The notes under the pieces: generated by a model
Databases searched by the model: none
Told to the model about the DNA's origin: nothing
Seen by the model: only the letters and a program-made list of their open reading frames with translations
Program-made: the position numbers and the translations under genes
Assembly (NCBI GenBank): GCA_963969595.1
Contig: OZ018416.1
Span: 21,220,065-21,284,064, forward strand
Direction of reading: 5' to 3'
Source: Neckera pumila
Taxonomy: Eukaryota > Streptophyta > Bryopsida > Hypnales > Neckeraceae
Length of the DNA: 64,000 nucleotides
Part shown: positions 46,104 to 57,265 of the stretch, in pieces
Layout: each line of letters opens with the position of its first letter
How positions within the stretch are numbered: the stretch's first letter is position 1

Positions 46104-46633
46104 AAAGTAACTATAATGCTAGCCTGGAGCCCATCGTGACAGCAGAGTCTGGTGCATTCAGGTTTAGGGATTGAAAACAAGAACTCAGGTTCGCTTTCGC
46201 ACCGGAATGAATCAAAAGTTTGTTTAAATTGTATTACTGTTTGTTCAAGCTCACATCAGAGTTCATCGGAATATAGGATCATTTTCAAGAATACAAACAC
46301 CCACAACCTCTATTTAACAATGATGGCGAAAGAAATCGCCACGTATACATCTCATTCTGCAGAGGCGCTATCTAGTTCGTAAGATTTCAACCTTTTATGT
46401 TCTCCATCTACTTGAATTAATTCCACGACAATCAACAAAGATTCACTTCCTCTAGATCAAAACAGAGAGCTCACTCTAAAATCCAACATCTCTTTAAAAG
46501 TCTTGCAATAGAACAACCCAAATCTGACAACAGAAATGCCCAGAGCTCTGGAAACTCACCGACAACTTGGAGAGGGAGAAACGGGGATTTTTGTCAATTG
46601 TGTCATCTTTTCACTCCCTAGAGAATCAAAGAC
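46104..46633 (-). other. Probable 5' leader of the F-box gene with an intron
   Basis: On the minus strand a donor AAGTTGTCG|GTGAGTTT at about 46561 and an acceptor CGCCTCTGCAG|AATGAG near 46363 could remove a leader intron. No conserved coding is seen. Confidence 0.35.
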
Positions 46634-46950
46634 TGTCCAGAAGCAGTCCCCTTGCCACACCAATATTTCAAACCAGCAGTCCCCCCATTGAATTCTCACA
46701 GAGCAAGTAGGCGGAGACCCATCTACCGCACCGACGCAGTCCTCTTCCCTCGCCGACGTTCCTAACCAGCACAACCCCCATTCCATTCTCACAGAGCAAG
46801 CAGGCGGAGACCCATCTACCGGACAGAGGCAGTCCCCTCCCCACGCCGAAATTCGTAACCACCAGTACCCCAATTCGATGCTCACAGAGCAAGCAGGCGG
46901 AGACCCATCTCCCGCAGTGCGGAGTTCGTCCTGTGGACACCCCATGGTTC
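46634..46950 (-). repeat. 93-bp tandem repeat, about 3.5 copies, open reading
   Basis: CTCACAGAGCAAGCAGGCGG followed by AGACCCATCTACCG recurs at 46694, 46787 and 46880, with a partial unit from 46634. As 93 is a multiple of three, two minus-strand frames stay open across all units. One gives 31-residue repeats DGSPPACSVRMEWGLCWLG plus 12 residues, with conserved Cys and Trp. It lies in the presumed leader of the F-box gene; whether it is translated is unknown. Confidence 0.8.
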
Positions 46951-47042
46951 AAAGGTTGAGCTGAATCTTGAACTGAAGCTGAGCGTGGCGAGTCTGCTAG
47001 AAACGGAGTGTTAGCAATTGAGGAACTCAGCAATGCCAGTGT

Positions 47043-47052
47043 CATTTATATA
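47043..47052 (-). promoter_or_regulatory. TATA box of the F-box gene
   Basis: TATATAAATG reads on the minus strand about 940 bp upstream of the F-box ATG, just before the repeat-bearing leader. Transcription would start near 47020, after the ATG at 47045, so that ATG is unlikely to be used. Confidence 0.45.
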
Positions 47053-47276
47053 TTGAACAATTTACCACATGATTGTCTAATACAAGCTTAGAGAGAATCA
47101 TTGTGATGCAATAAAAACTAGTATACAGACAACAAGCTCGTTGGATCCCTCCTCGTGAGCACCCGTAGAAGTCACGATGACAGCGTGTGTGTCTGTACAG
47201 AGAGTTCGTTTCTGATTTGATGTGTGACTCTGACTAAAAAAAGAATGCTTTGACCTGTACAGACATTTCCGGGCTA

Positions 47277-47721
47277 TAAGGTAAGAGACCTCATTGCGGT
47301 CAAATGGCCCATGATGGACACCTAGTGACCCCAATGTGGTTTTTCAGACCACAATCAATGCTTTACATGGTAGTTATGGAGTAATTACTGACCTCAATAG
47401 GTACTTCCAATTTTTTAGTGTAAAATTCTTTGTAAAAACTAATTTTTTAGGTCTTCCATGTTTGAAAATGTTGTGACTGCATTGGGTAGGAAGATGACCA
47501 TATTGGATTCAGATTTTGTTGGTCATGAGGTAGCCTACAGACCCCTATGGGCTGATCACTTCAAAAATTCAGAATTAATTCATACTTGGTCCAAAAAATG
47601 TAATTTCAAATGTCCTCACTATCTCTCACACTTATCTTTGTGTGGGAGGAAATTTGAAAAATTTTAGCAATGGCATGAGGGTACACTCCTAATTTTGACC
47701 GCAATGGGGTCTTTTACCTTA
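47277..47721. mobile_element. MITE with TAAGGTAAGAGACC termini
   Basis: TAAGGTAAGAGACCTCATTG plus CGGTCAAAT on the left mirrors ATTTTGACCGCAATGGGGTC followed by TTTTACCTTA on the right. About 445 bp, no coding; target duplication not clear. Confidence 0.65.
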
Positions 47722-47899
47722 GTACATTTTGGCCATGGCCATGGACTTTCTTCGGCTATGGCCAAGTTTCTGTAGTGGAAACCGCTTCGCCCGCTGCGGC
47801 TGCCCCATTCATACTGGAGTTGCTTTTGGGGAGATGGGGCAGGGGGTGGGGGCAGCGGGAGCCTCTGTTTGCTACCGACTCCCTCACAGAATGCTTATT

Positions 47900-48295
47900 A
47901 AGGTGGAAACACCCAAAACCGTCAATATAAGCAATTCAGCATAATTGGAGACACTATTTCCTAAAACAATATTTTAGTAGTATTAGTGAGTGAAAATAAT
48001 GAATATAAAATTAAAAAAATTAGACTTTTTTGGTTGTAGACAATATGTAATTTCTATGATTTTCAAAGTGGCGGCTCCCTAAACCACTAAAACTGTCACA
48101 TAGGTGGACCCAAAATTGAAAATCTGCACAAAAATTTGTAGCTAGCAAATGAAAGTTAGATATGTATCCTTCAAATGCGTCGGCAAATTAAAATTAAGCA
48201 TTTCAAGGACACATTAATGGGAAGTGAGGGACAGATTTAGTGACAATCTAGAATACAAGAATGGAAACAAGTGCGCTAATGGGTGTTTCTACCTT
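47900..48295 (+). mobile_element. TIR element of the AAGGTGGAAACACC family, copy F2
   Basis: Termini AAGGTGGAAACACCCAAAAC and, reversed, AAGGTAGAAACACCCATTAG. The interior matches F1 (GTAATTTCTATGATTTTCAA). It ends 17 bp before copy C6. Confidence 0.6.
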
Positions 48296-48311
48296 GGTGG
48301 GGCAATACAGC

Positions 48312-49290
48312 TTAACCCCTAAAGTTCCATGACTATGTTTTCATTGAAAATGCTCAAAAACTACTGTACCAATTTTTGTACAATTACACAATTTTTGAAA
48401 AATAGCTTTTTTTGACAGATGTAATCGTAGAATCTTGTAGTATATTGACTTGAGAACATGTAGTAAGAAGTTCAGAAATTTCCACTGCATGGATTGCAAG
48501 ATACAAGCATTCAAATTCCCTAAGTTCATTTTTTTGGCCCTGCAAAAAACAAGGCAGGTGCACTTCAGAAGCTCACTTTTCAATGAAAAAATGTCCAAAA
48601 TGGTGGTGCTTCTTTGCATTCTTTTCCCTAGACAAGTTGGCCACATGCTTGAAAATTTTCACATCATTTGGAATTATACAAGATATAGGTAAAAAGTATT
48701 AAATAGAAAGAAGTAGAGAATGATTCAAAATACCAAATTGTCGAGAATTTAATTATAGAATTGAAAAATGCCAATTCCAATGATTGTTTATTTGGTTGCA
48801 ATGTCAAAATAGATTGTTTATTTTGACATTGCAACCAAATAAACAATCTACATCCTAGGGTTTAATTTTTTCAAAAAAATTGAAAATTGAGTAAGATAAA
48901 GGACTTTAAAGTTTATTTTAGAGTAGAGAATCCATAACTGCCCATAAACTAAAAATCTTCATAACTTTTGACTCATTGATCAAAATGGGATGATTCAAAG
49001 CTTTGCATGTATATATAACTTTAGAAAACCAATTTCAAATTTTTGTTTTTGAAGAAAGTGATTATCTCTAATCTGCCCAAATTGCCCAGTTACCAAAAAA
49101 ATAACATATTAGATCATAACTTTTGAATCACATTTCCAAATGTCATGAAATTTAGTGCATATGAAAGATATTCCTTGCACCTATCTTCTGTTAAATTTTC
49201 AGCCTAAAATATAGATATCTCTAGTCACACATACCTGCCCAAAATTTCTATACAACCAAAAATAGCATGCTAGTCCATTAAAGCTCAGCT
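48312..49290 (-). mobile_element. TTAA-type TIR element, copy C6
   Basis: Starts TTAA-CCCCTAAAGTTCCATG and follows C2 through the interior. The far end is degraded near 49287 (CTAGTCCATTAAAGC). It contains a secondary hairpin at 48782-48848. Confidence 0.6.
48782..48848. repeat. Perfect 30-bp hairpin, 7-nt loop
   Basis: Arms 48782-48811 and 48819-48848 are exact reverse complements. The related copies C2 and C3 lack it, so it arose inside this copy. Confidence 0.95.
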
Positions 49291-49429
49291 TGGGGCTCAC
49301 CAACATTCTAATTGAGCAGCTAGTATTTGGTCTAAATTTGACCTCATTTGGATTTTTTCTCCAGCTCTAGCACATAAGTCTGGCTTTAACATTATTTGGA
49401 GCAAGAAGGATTTTCTTTCCTGCTTGTTT

Positions 49430-49552
49430 CAGTAGTTTCTTGTCCCATTGGTTCTTGCTATGTTCTCTTCATTGTCCAACCTCACGGCTTGGTTGTTTTT
49501 CGTTCTGTTTTTATTAATGAAATGATTTTGCCTTTTGTCCCAAAAATAAAAT
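49430..49552 (+). mobile_element. LINE-like 3' end
   Basis: CTTGGTTGTTTTTCGTTCTG followed by TTTTTATTAATGAAATGATT and TTGCCTTTTGTCCCAAAAAT has the wording of plant LINE 3' ends, with an A-rich tail. The 5' part is missing. Confidence 0.45.
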
Positions 49553-49752
49553 ATATATTAGTGGTCATTGAGGTTGGGTTTTCTCAAAACCCATTTCTTT
49601 CCTCCCTTCAAGGAGGGTGAGGCGTATCAAAAAAGATGTAGGACCTAGAAATGGTTGTATATTCCTAGTTTCCCACCACATTCACTCATGGTTTGACAAA
49701 TTGATAAACAGATTGCCACAAAATTCACCCGACAATTTTAGATGCAAATTGT

Positions 49753-50068
49753 AGGAGCAAATTTTCTTCAAATTCACCATGTAATATACCATTGGAAAGG
49801 TCTTCAAAATGCGCTTCTAGTGGCATAAAATGGTATAAAGTACGTCTCCTAATTCCAAAAATTGAGAACACACAAAGCTTCAAAAGTCTGTTGCTAAGGT
49901 TTTTACAATGGAAACTTTGAAGGCAGATTTTCAAGGAATTTTTTCTCCAAATTCAACACGGAATATGTAGTTGGAAACTTTTTTAAACACGCTTATAATG
50001 GAATAAATTACACCTCCTAATTCCCCAAACCAAGAATATATGAAGCTTCTAAAGTTTGCAACCGTGGT
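49753..50068. repeat. Tandem duplication, ~180-bp period, diverged
   Basis: Two aligned stretches: CAAATTCACCATGTAATATA ... CCTCCTAATTCCAAAA-type text at 49773-49914 and CAAATTCAACACGGAATATG ... at 49950-50068. The second unit is shorter by small deletions. Confidence 0.6.
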
Positions 50069-50389
50069 TTTGAGAATAATGTAGGCAAATAAGTCTGGCA
50101 AAAAATAATTAATTTCGAAGGAGTTGAAATTTGTTGGAAATTAATTACTTTGAGAGATAAGAATCAAGGAAAATTAAAGTCAAATAATGTTGAAAATTAG
50201 TATTTTTGAGTCAAAAATCAATCAATCATTTCACCATGCATTGTCAAGGTAGATTCTGAAGATAATGTGAAGGAAAAGCTTCATTGACAGTAAAGTCTAG
50301 AGGCAAAAGGTTGTTCTAATAGTGAAATCCCATGTCCATCACTCCTTGAATGGACTTGACCTTTCATTGTAAAAATGTAGTAATTGTGT

Positions 50390-50875
50390 TCAAAATAAAA
50401 CTTCATTTAAGCATAGTAAAATCACTTTTTCAAAAAATTTAAAATTTAAAAAATATTATAAATCTAGAGAAGTTTTAGCTCCAAAAATCCGTTTACAATT
50501 TCAATCTTCTAAAAATAATTATAGAAAAAGTTCAAAGCGGGGTCGAAAGAGACATTTTCATTGATATTTTCAAACTTCGACTCTAAATTTTGTCTATGTC
50601 TTTTGATTGGAGGCTCTAAATCACAAAAAAAAATTAGGGATGAAATTTATCTTGATTTTACACATTTACTCAAGTTTCAAGATTTTTGAAAAAAATTATT
50701 CTACTATACCTAAATGAAGTCTCAAATTCTGTTTTGAATATAATTTATGCTTCAATCTTAACTATGACCAGTTAAACTCTTACAAATCCTAATTCGCGTA
50801 ACCTACATAGGTTTCTACCTCCTACCATCCCACTTATAACAACTGCTTCTCTTCTCACCCACAATTAAAACATTA
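50390..50875. mobile_element. Foldback element, copy E2 (decayed)
   Basis: The right part matches E3 (CTAAATGAAGTCTCAAATTC, then CTACCTCCTACCATCCCACT near the end). The arms around 50500-50620 still pair in part (CTCCAAAAATCCGTTT with a diverged complement). Confidence 0.5.
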
Positions 50876-51833
50876 AGTGACCACAAAATTGTGTGAGAGA
50901 CATATGGTCAAGGTGAGAAGCCGAATTTAATAAAAATAATTTTTTGAGAGCCGAAATTATTGTAAATTTAAAAATGAGTGTTGAATTGCTTTCTTCTACT
51001 ATTACTATTTTTTGCTTGCATAGGGCCGGACTTGCTATTCACCTACAATGATCTTAAATATTAGCCCTTAAAGGACCATTGTCCGTTTGGGGGACAAATG
51101 GGATTTTGGGCAGGTACCTACGGGCTGAAATTTTCTCCTGATTTTTTGAAACTTTTTGTGAATGTGAAGAATTGACAGAAGTATGAGGCAGAAAAAAAAA
51201 TTGAAATCGGACCTTTGAGCGAGAAGTTATGCCATTTCTTGGAATGCGTGGGGATGGAGGGCAGTAAAAAAAATTTGAAAAAATTTGAATTTTTTTTTTA
51301 AATATTTTTTTTCTCATAGATTATATTTTTGTCTATCTGGAAAGCTTTGATTCATTTCATTTGGATTTGTTATGAGGAAGTTATGGACATTCTTGTTTTT
51401 CGGGCAGTTAGAGCATCTTCTTGAAAAAAATAACTTGTAGGATTCATTTCGGATTGCAGTTTTGTAATTTTTCAATTTTTTTTGTAATGGTTTAGTTTAC
51501 TAGCTAGATCAATTTGACCATTGGGATTAGTGCATTTTAATTCCATCTAAAATATATGAATATTTTAGATTTTCCTTCTATCTTGTACCTACTTCTACTT
51601 AACAATTTTTTTAAGAATGATAATGAAGTTTTTTTTTTTCTTAGACTCTCAACTCAATTCTCCACTATAAAGATTTAAAGCTCAAAACATTGTAGTGCAA
51701 AAAATTTAAGTTAAAAATATTTAAAGTCAAAAAATTTGGTCCTGCAATGTGCTGAAAACCTTGTTTTTTCCACTTAAACACAGATATTTTGCAATTTGTG
51801 CGGTTAAAAATTTTGAAATTTTTTCCACACATT

Positions 51834-52077
51834 AGAGTTATTTGTAAAGTCCCCCCCCAATTTGGAGGGGACTTTTTCTGACAAATCTCCTCCGACAGAC
51901 AACCCCGCAGGCGACCACGACCCCACAGGCAAAGTCTGGACAAAACTTCTTTTTGGTTGATTTGGGCGCAAAAAAAAGTTTGATACCCACTTGTGTATTG
52001 ACTTTTTGCCCAAAACTTGCTTTTTCACAAAACTGCAGGGTTTAAACCCCGGTTTTGGGTACTTTACGAATAACTTT
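51834..52077. mobile_element. Nested MITE with ATT target duplication
   Basis: Termini AGAGTTATTTGTAAAGT and, reversed, AAAGTTATTCGTAAAGT. ATT is duplicated at 51831-51833 and 52078-52080; copy C5 shows the empty site CACACATTTTCAT. 244 bp, with a GC-rich interior unlike its host. Confidence 0.8.
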
Positions 52078-52115
52078 ATTTTCATACTAGTTAGGTATAA
52101 GATCCTATGGCTAGA

Positions 52116-52419
52116 CATTAGATGAGATTTGGGGGTCTTGAAGAGCTCCGAGTTCCCCTACTGTTTGCTGCGTTCCCAGACTGCAGGAACGCAGCAGTAG
52201 TAGCTGGCTGACGTGGTCAAGCGATTGCCATGTCATTTTTTGAAAAATAAATAAATAAATAAATTGCTTAAAATGATATTTTGGTAAAAAAAATTATTTA
52301 TTTATTTATTTATTTTGAAAAAAAAAATTCTGACACACCCGTACCGGCGTTCACTGAATCTGGGTAGATCAGGGAACAGGCCTGAAACGGCCCTCCAAGA
52401 CCCCCAAATACATCTAATG
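52116..52419. mobile_element. Nested MITE with CATTAGATG termini
   Basis: Termini CATTAGATGAGATTTGGGGG and, reversed, CATTAGATGTATTTGGGGGT. Copy C5 reads through at TTAGATGTGCAAA. Inside, (AAAT)n at 52237-52260 and (TTTA)n at 52298-52318 form a second palindrome. Confidence 0.75.
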
Positions 52420-52523
52420 ATGTACAAAAAAAACAATTTTTAATTTTGTTTACTCTTTGCTTTAGAAATGGCAGTTTTGAGAGTTTTTTGGCAAAAAAAA
52501 GGCCTTGGTCCTTTGGGGGTTAA

Positions 52524-54309
52524 AACCCTTCAAAGTCTGACAGTGAATTGAATATAAGTGAGTCTCAAAATATTCTTTAACTATTTATTTGTAATATAAA
52601 GAGAATGAAGTGACTTCAACTCTCTAATCTATAGAATTGTTGTGAATTGAGGTCTATCAAAAGAGTTTGTTTACTTTAGGTCTTTTATTAGTTTCAAAAT
52701 AGTAGGTACAAATGACATCTAGAAATTCTAACATATATTTCCAATTGTAGTGATTTTTCATTATTATTTTTACACGTTTATTGAAGTATTACGTGTGAAT
52801 GGCCATCTTTTAACTATAAAGAACAATTTTAAAATAAAGCATACTTGCAATCTTTAAATTATATAATATTTGCATAGAGGATTTCAAAAATCTATATCCT
52901 GCAAACACTAAAAATCTAATATAAAAATTTGTTAAATATATATCTATGAAAATTCACGTTGTTGTTGGTCTTTGCAAAGATGATAACAATCCAAATTGTG
53001 TTGTTGGACAATTCAGTGTTAGGATCTTGATCTAACATTTACTAAAGGGATTTAATACACTAACAAAGTAGTGAATATGATTGCTTCAATTAACTTTAGC
53101 TCAATTTAATCTTGGTGGATCACAAAAAAAACCAATAGATAGTACTTATAATTTTAGCTAGTATAATTTCTTATGAGAGCAGGTTCTCAAGACAAAATTT
53201 GGTTACTCTTTATTGTGAGTCTTGGTAATAAATCAAATTGAATCTTGAAATATTGAAAAGCACTTATAAATATTGCAATGGCAAATTTCATGAAGTTTGA
53301 AGAAGTATGGACAATGTGGTAACTATACAAATTTAGATTTGATGTAGTGATTGAATATTTTTCTTCGCTTGTCACTTGCAGAGAGTAAAAAAGACCTAGA
53401 TCTATATATATAAAAAAATTATTTTGAATTTATAATATAATTTAGTAGGTCTTTTGATTTTTGATTTTCAATTTGAAGTGAGATAAAAGATTATAAGGAA
53501 ATACAACTATGACAACCCAAAACTTTGCAAGTAAGTATAATCAACAACAACAGATTTGTAAAAAGATGTCATTGTTTTAAGGAACTAAGGTCCAAAAATC
53601 GAAATCTAACCCTTTAAAGAAACTTTATGCCATAGAAACTAATGTAAAAAATTTGAAAATTGTAAACAACATAAGTACTAGGTAGTTGAAGATGGTTGAC
53701 TTTCATAAGGAAAAAATCAAAATATTCATCAAACATCTTTTGAGAAAAAAACAAACAATAAAAGTTGAGTTGATACCAATAATCAACCTTTTGAATGTTC
53801 CTTGGGATATGCCTCAACTTTGTTCAAAAAACAAGAATCCAATCGACAAATGCATTTGGATTTGGAAATGGAAAAGAACCTCAAAGGTATGGTTGAGGTT
53901 CACTTCATTGGAAACAAAATTTTGCAAAGCTATTTATTGGATCATTTTTTTCTTTCAATTTACTATTGTTTCATTTTTTGATTTGATCTACCATTTATTT
54001 GGGTACAATATTGGGCATTGATTATATGTGGTAATACTCCATGATTCTTAATCAATAAAGATTTTTGAGTGATATATTGCTCCATCTCACATGTTGTAGC
54101 CGATCTAAGAGCCAGCTTATATGTGAGCATGGTGGACAGAAAAAGCAACTAAAAGACAAGAACAGTTCTATTGATGGTCAATAAGTGTGGAAGGAGGAGA
54201 GTGAGTTCCATCAATATCAGTGTATCCCACATTGTAAAAGGAACATAAAAGTGCTTTCTAATTTTCAGTATTGTTGACCGCACCTTCCCACCAATACATG
54301 TAAGCTGGC
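52524..54309. other. AT-rich spacer, no gene seen
   Basis: Contains only short open frames without motifs (for example 53686-54021 on +, Lys/Ile-rich as expected for AT-rich DNA). Confidence 0.45.
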
Positions 54310-54629
54310 CCTAAGCTGGTCCTTCCAAAGTTTAGCCAACGCACTGAAAGCATCTCCACTAGAAAACTAGATTGCCAATCAAAATGGCTTTTTGTGAGCT
54401 CAATTCTCTATGTGGGTTCCACCAACTATAATGTAATTCTCCACCTTTTCTCTCCATATCTCTAGCATCTTCGCATTCTCATTGGTGGGAAGTGCTACAA
54501 TTGCCAGACTTTTCAAGAAGTCCGTCAAACATTGTCAAACTAGTAGAATCCAAGCTTGGTAAAGAGATGGACGGGCCCATCAAGATGTAGGTTTGAGTGC
54601 TTATTTGGTCAGGGTCGGGTTGTTTTGTA

Positions 54630-55341
54630 AGGTAGAAGCATCATTAGTTGATCATTTAAGCAAATTTGGAGCAGATCATGCGCAATAAGAGGTGGTGGAA
54701 ATTTTTCCCATGTAGGAAGATAGGAAATATGGGGATTGCAAAATTTTCAAAATTTTATTCCCAAAATTGAAATTATAGTGACTTTTGGGAGCCAAAAAGT
54801 GCATTTCACCAATACCCAATGTCTCGACTCTTCCAATTCTGATCATTCAAGAAATTCCTTCCTACTCACTACTTCCTACTTTCTCGCTCACTACTTTGGG
54901 ACATGTGTCATAACCTTATTACTCCCAACCTTGGAAAGGACCAAAAAAAAACACTCCCATCTTCCATTGGAAATTTGTTCCAACCTTGGTCGGAAATACT
55001 CCATCCCTACCGATTGGATACTAGGCGTGGTTGACAATAGGGTTTTTCTTTTTGGCTTTTTGGTGCCAAATTGCACCAGAAAAAACAATGTAGCTAAAAA
55101 ATGATTAAAAAATGGCAAAAAAATTGGATGAAATCGCAAAAAAATTTAAAGTAAAAAAAATTTGGATGAAATTGCTAGATTGTGGATGAAAATCGAATTT
55201 TAGACATGTGATATGTATATTTTCTATTTGATATGGATGAATGTTGAAATTTGAAGCAACACTGCAAAAATTATATCGCCACTATGGCACTTCTTAAAAA
55301 ATGAAAAAAAAAGCCCTGGTAGACAACTGGTGCTTCTACCT
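54630..55341 (+). mobile_element. TIR element G1, TA target duplication
   Basis: Termini AGGTAGAAGCA and TGCTTCTACCT, flanked by TA on both sides. The empty site is in H2 at 57671-57680 (TTTTGTAGAG). TA duplications fit Tc1/mariner-type elements. 712 bp including the inner segment M1 at about 55040-55320. The open frame at 54736-55104 is not a gene: its match at 60.2-60.4 kb is the reversed copy G2. Confidence 0.75.
55040..55320 (-). mobile_element. Inner repeat M1
   Basis: This AT-rich segment matches 57725-57980 in reverse (ATGTGATA, CATCCACA and TGGCACTTC blocks). It lies inside G1 here but at a different site in H2, so it moves independently. Confidence 0.45.
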
Positions 55342-55753
55342 TAGAGCTTTTGTGGACCAGAGCTCCCCCACTGAAAGAATGGAGATGCTACGACGACACT
55401 ACAGAATCATTGTTCCAAAAGAAGACGTTGCTTCCTTGGTCCTGTGTGGGGTTGGGTTGTCTGATTTTCGGGTCCTTTGTTTCTCCTGCTGTGTCCGCCG
55501 GCAGCCTTCAGTTGTACTGAGAACATCGCCACCGCAGACTCGCCAAAGAGGGGCGCCTAAGTGGAGCTTTACCACTCCTCCTCTGCCCCATCGCTAACGT
55601 GCCAGACAGGGGCACCAAATATATAATGGGTGCCACATTTGTAATGCAAAAGATTTTGATGGTTTTAGAATTAAACTCAAAAAATTTTCACTTAGTTCAT
55701 TGAGAATTGATCACATTGTTTCAAAGGCATTTCTAACTTAGTTTGTATTTTTG

Positions 55754-56387
55754 AACTAATAGAGAAGCTCACTATATATACAGGGGTGTGGTAGTAGGTA
55801 GAACAAACAATGTGCGATAAGTAAATTAGATGTAGTAGGAGCTCCACCACTCATAGTTAATTCAAAATTACGAATTGTGTTTAAAATAGGATTTCAGACC
55901 TCATTTAGGCATAATAGAACAACTTTTTCCAAAAAACTTTGAACTAAGAAAAGTTGGAGAATCAAGTTAAATTCCATCTCTAAAAATCCGTTTGAGATTT
56001 TGAGTCTCCGATCAAAAGTTATGGACAAATTTCAGAGTGGGGTTGGAAGGGATTTTTTTGACATTTTCAAACATTCTCTCCCCATTCCAATGCCACTCTG
56101 AAATTTGTCCATAACTTTTGATTGAAGACTCAAAATCTCAAACGGATTTTTGGAGATGGACTTTAACTCAATTCTCTAACTTTTTGTAGTTCAAAGTTTT
56201 TTGGAAAAAGTTGTTTTACTATGCTTAAATGAGGTCTGAAATCTTATTTTTGACACAATTCATAATTCTGAATTAACTATGAGTGGTGGAGCCCCTACTA
56301 CATCTAATTTACTTATCCCACATTGTTTGTTCTACCTCCTACCACCCCATATGTATATACTGAGCTACTCTTCTCATTAAGAACTCA
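55754..56387. mobile_element. Long foldback element, copy E3
   Basis: Two arms of about 300 bp (55754-56060 and 56085-56387) are near-perfect reverse complements around a loop of about 25 nt. Paired blocks include GGTAGAACAAACAATGTG, GTAAATTAGATGTAGTAG, CTCAAACGGATTTTTGGAGA and AAAAGTTATGGACAAATTTC. Relatives at 26.2 and 50.4 kb. No coding capacity. Confidence 0.85.
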
Positions 56388-56648
56388 ACAAAAGTTAAGA
56401 ATACTTACATTCTAATTTTGATAGACACAAGTAAAAGAATTTTTCTTATAGTCAAAAGTATTTTTTTCTTTTGTTTTCCATACAAATGAAGGGAATTTCA
56501 TAGCAATTAAATTCTCTTAATTACATTTGACTGCCAGTTGGGGGCGTCTGTACCTCGAAGTCACGGTAAAAAGTGAAGTCAAACCCTATAGCCAGGCGTG
56601 CCAGGGCTACCCCATTTGCCCGTTCCCTTTTCAAAACTTAAAGTGGAC

Positions 56649-56874
56649 CACAGTCCGAGGAGTTTTTTTAGCACAACCGGCTAAAATCCTACATTTTCTT
56701 GGAGCAACCAGTTGTTTGAAGCATTCTCTCGGCTAGGCCTTTGAAAAATGGAGAATATTCTTTGATTTTCCTCTTAAATGATCGGTTTTTTTCCGAAGGT
56801 TTTGAAATCAATTCAGCAATTCCTGATTCCAACCGGCTAACTTGTAACTAAATGCCGGTACTCCCCGTACATTG
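56649..56874. mobile_element. hAT-type MITE, 8-bp target duplication
   Basis: AAGTGGAC is duplicated at 56641-56648 and 56875-56882. Termini CACAGTCCGAGGAG and, reversed, CAATGTACGGGGAG resemble those of the hAT element at 41623, and both carry AACCGGCTAA-type blocks inside. 226 bp, probably mobilised by that family. Confidence 0.75.
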
Positions 56875-57265
56875 AAGTGGACGGGCATTTCTGGCAAGTC
56901 AGCGTGCATGCGGTAGGGGAAAATACTTGGCCTGATGCGCCAGTTCACCGGGTCAGCTTCACTTGGCGCCCTGCAGTGGCGATGCTCTTACGTTTAGCCA
57001 ATGCCGTGAAAGCATCTTCACTAGAAAACTGCCTTGCCAATTAAAATGGCTTTCAGTGAAATCAATTTTCTTAAGAATTCTACCAATTATAATATAATTC
57101 TCGTGCTTTTCTCTCCATGTCTCTAGCATCTTTGCATTCTCATTGGTGGGAAGGTGCTACAATTGCCAGACTTTTCAAGAATTCCCGCAAACATTGTCAA
57201 ACTAGGAGTACCCAAGCCTGGTGAAGAGATGGGCGGGCCCATCAAGATGTCAGGTTGAGTGCTTA

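Larger units (their letters stand above)
51061..52523 (+). mobile_element. TTAA-type TIR element, copy C7, with two nested insertions
   Basis: Ends TTAG-CCCTTAAAGGACCATTG and TTGGTCCTTTGGGGG-TTAA. Without the insertions at 51834-52077 and 52116-52419 it is about 0.9 kb, like C1 and C5. Confidence 0.75.
54310..55520 (+). repeat. Duplicated segment H1, split by element G1
   Basis: 54310-54629 aligns with 56990-57265 plus 57652-57677, and 55342-55520 aligns with 57676-57724 plus 57981-58490. Shared blocks include GCATTCTCATTGGTGGGAAG and GGACCAG.GCTC..CCACTG. H2 ends in an LINE-like A-rich tail, so H may be a retroposed sequence. Confidence 0.7.

Noticed and set aside
46668..47045. 125-codon frame with a signal-peptide-like start (MTLALLSSSIANTP)
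   Set aside because: Its ATG lies within or upstream of the probable transcription start set by the TATA box, and it stays open mainly because the repeat unit is 93 bp.
51840..52060. GC-rich patch inside C7 as a possible gene
   Set aside because: It is the interior of a 244-bp MITE defined by ATT duplication and an empty site in C5.
54736..55104. Similar proteins predicted at 54736-55104 (+) and 60181-60405 (-), suggesting a conserved gene
   Set aside because: The similarity is that of two inverted copies of the non-coding element G; frames are interrupted and no domain is present.
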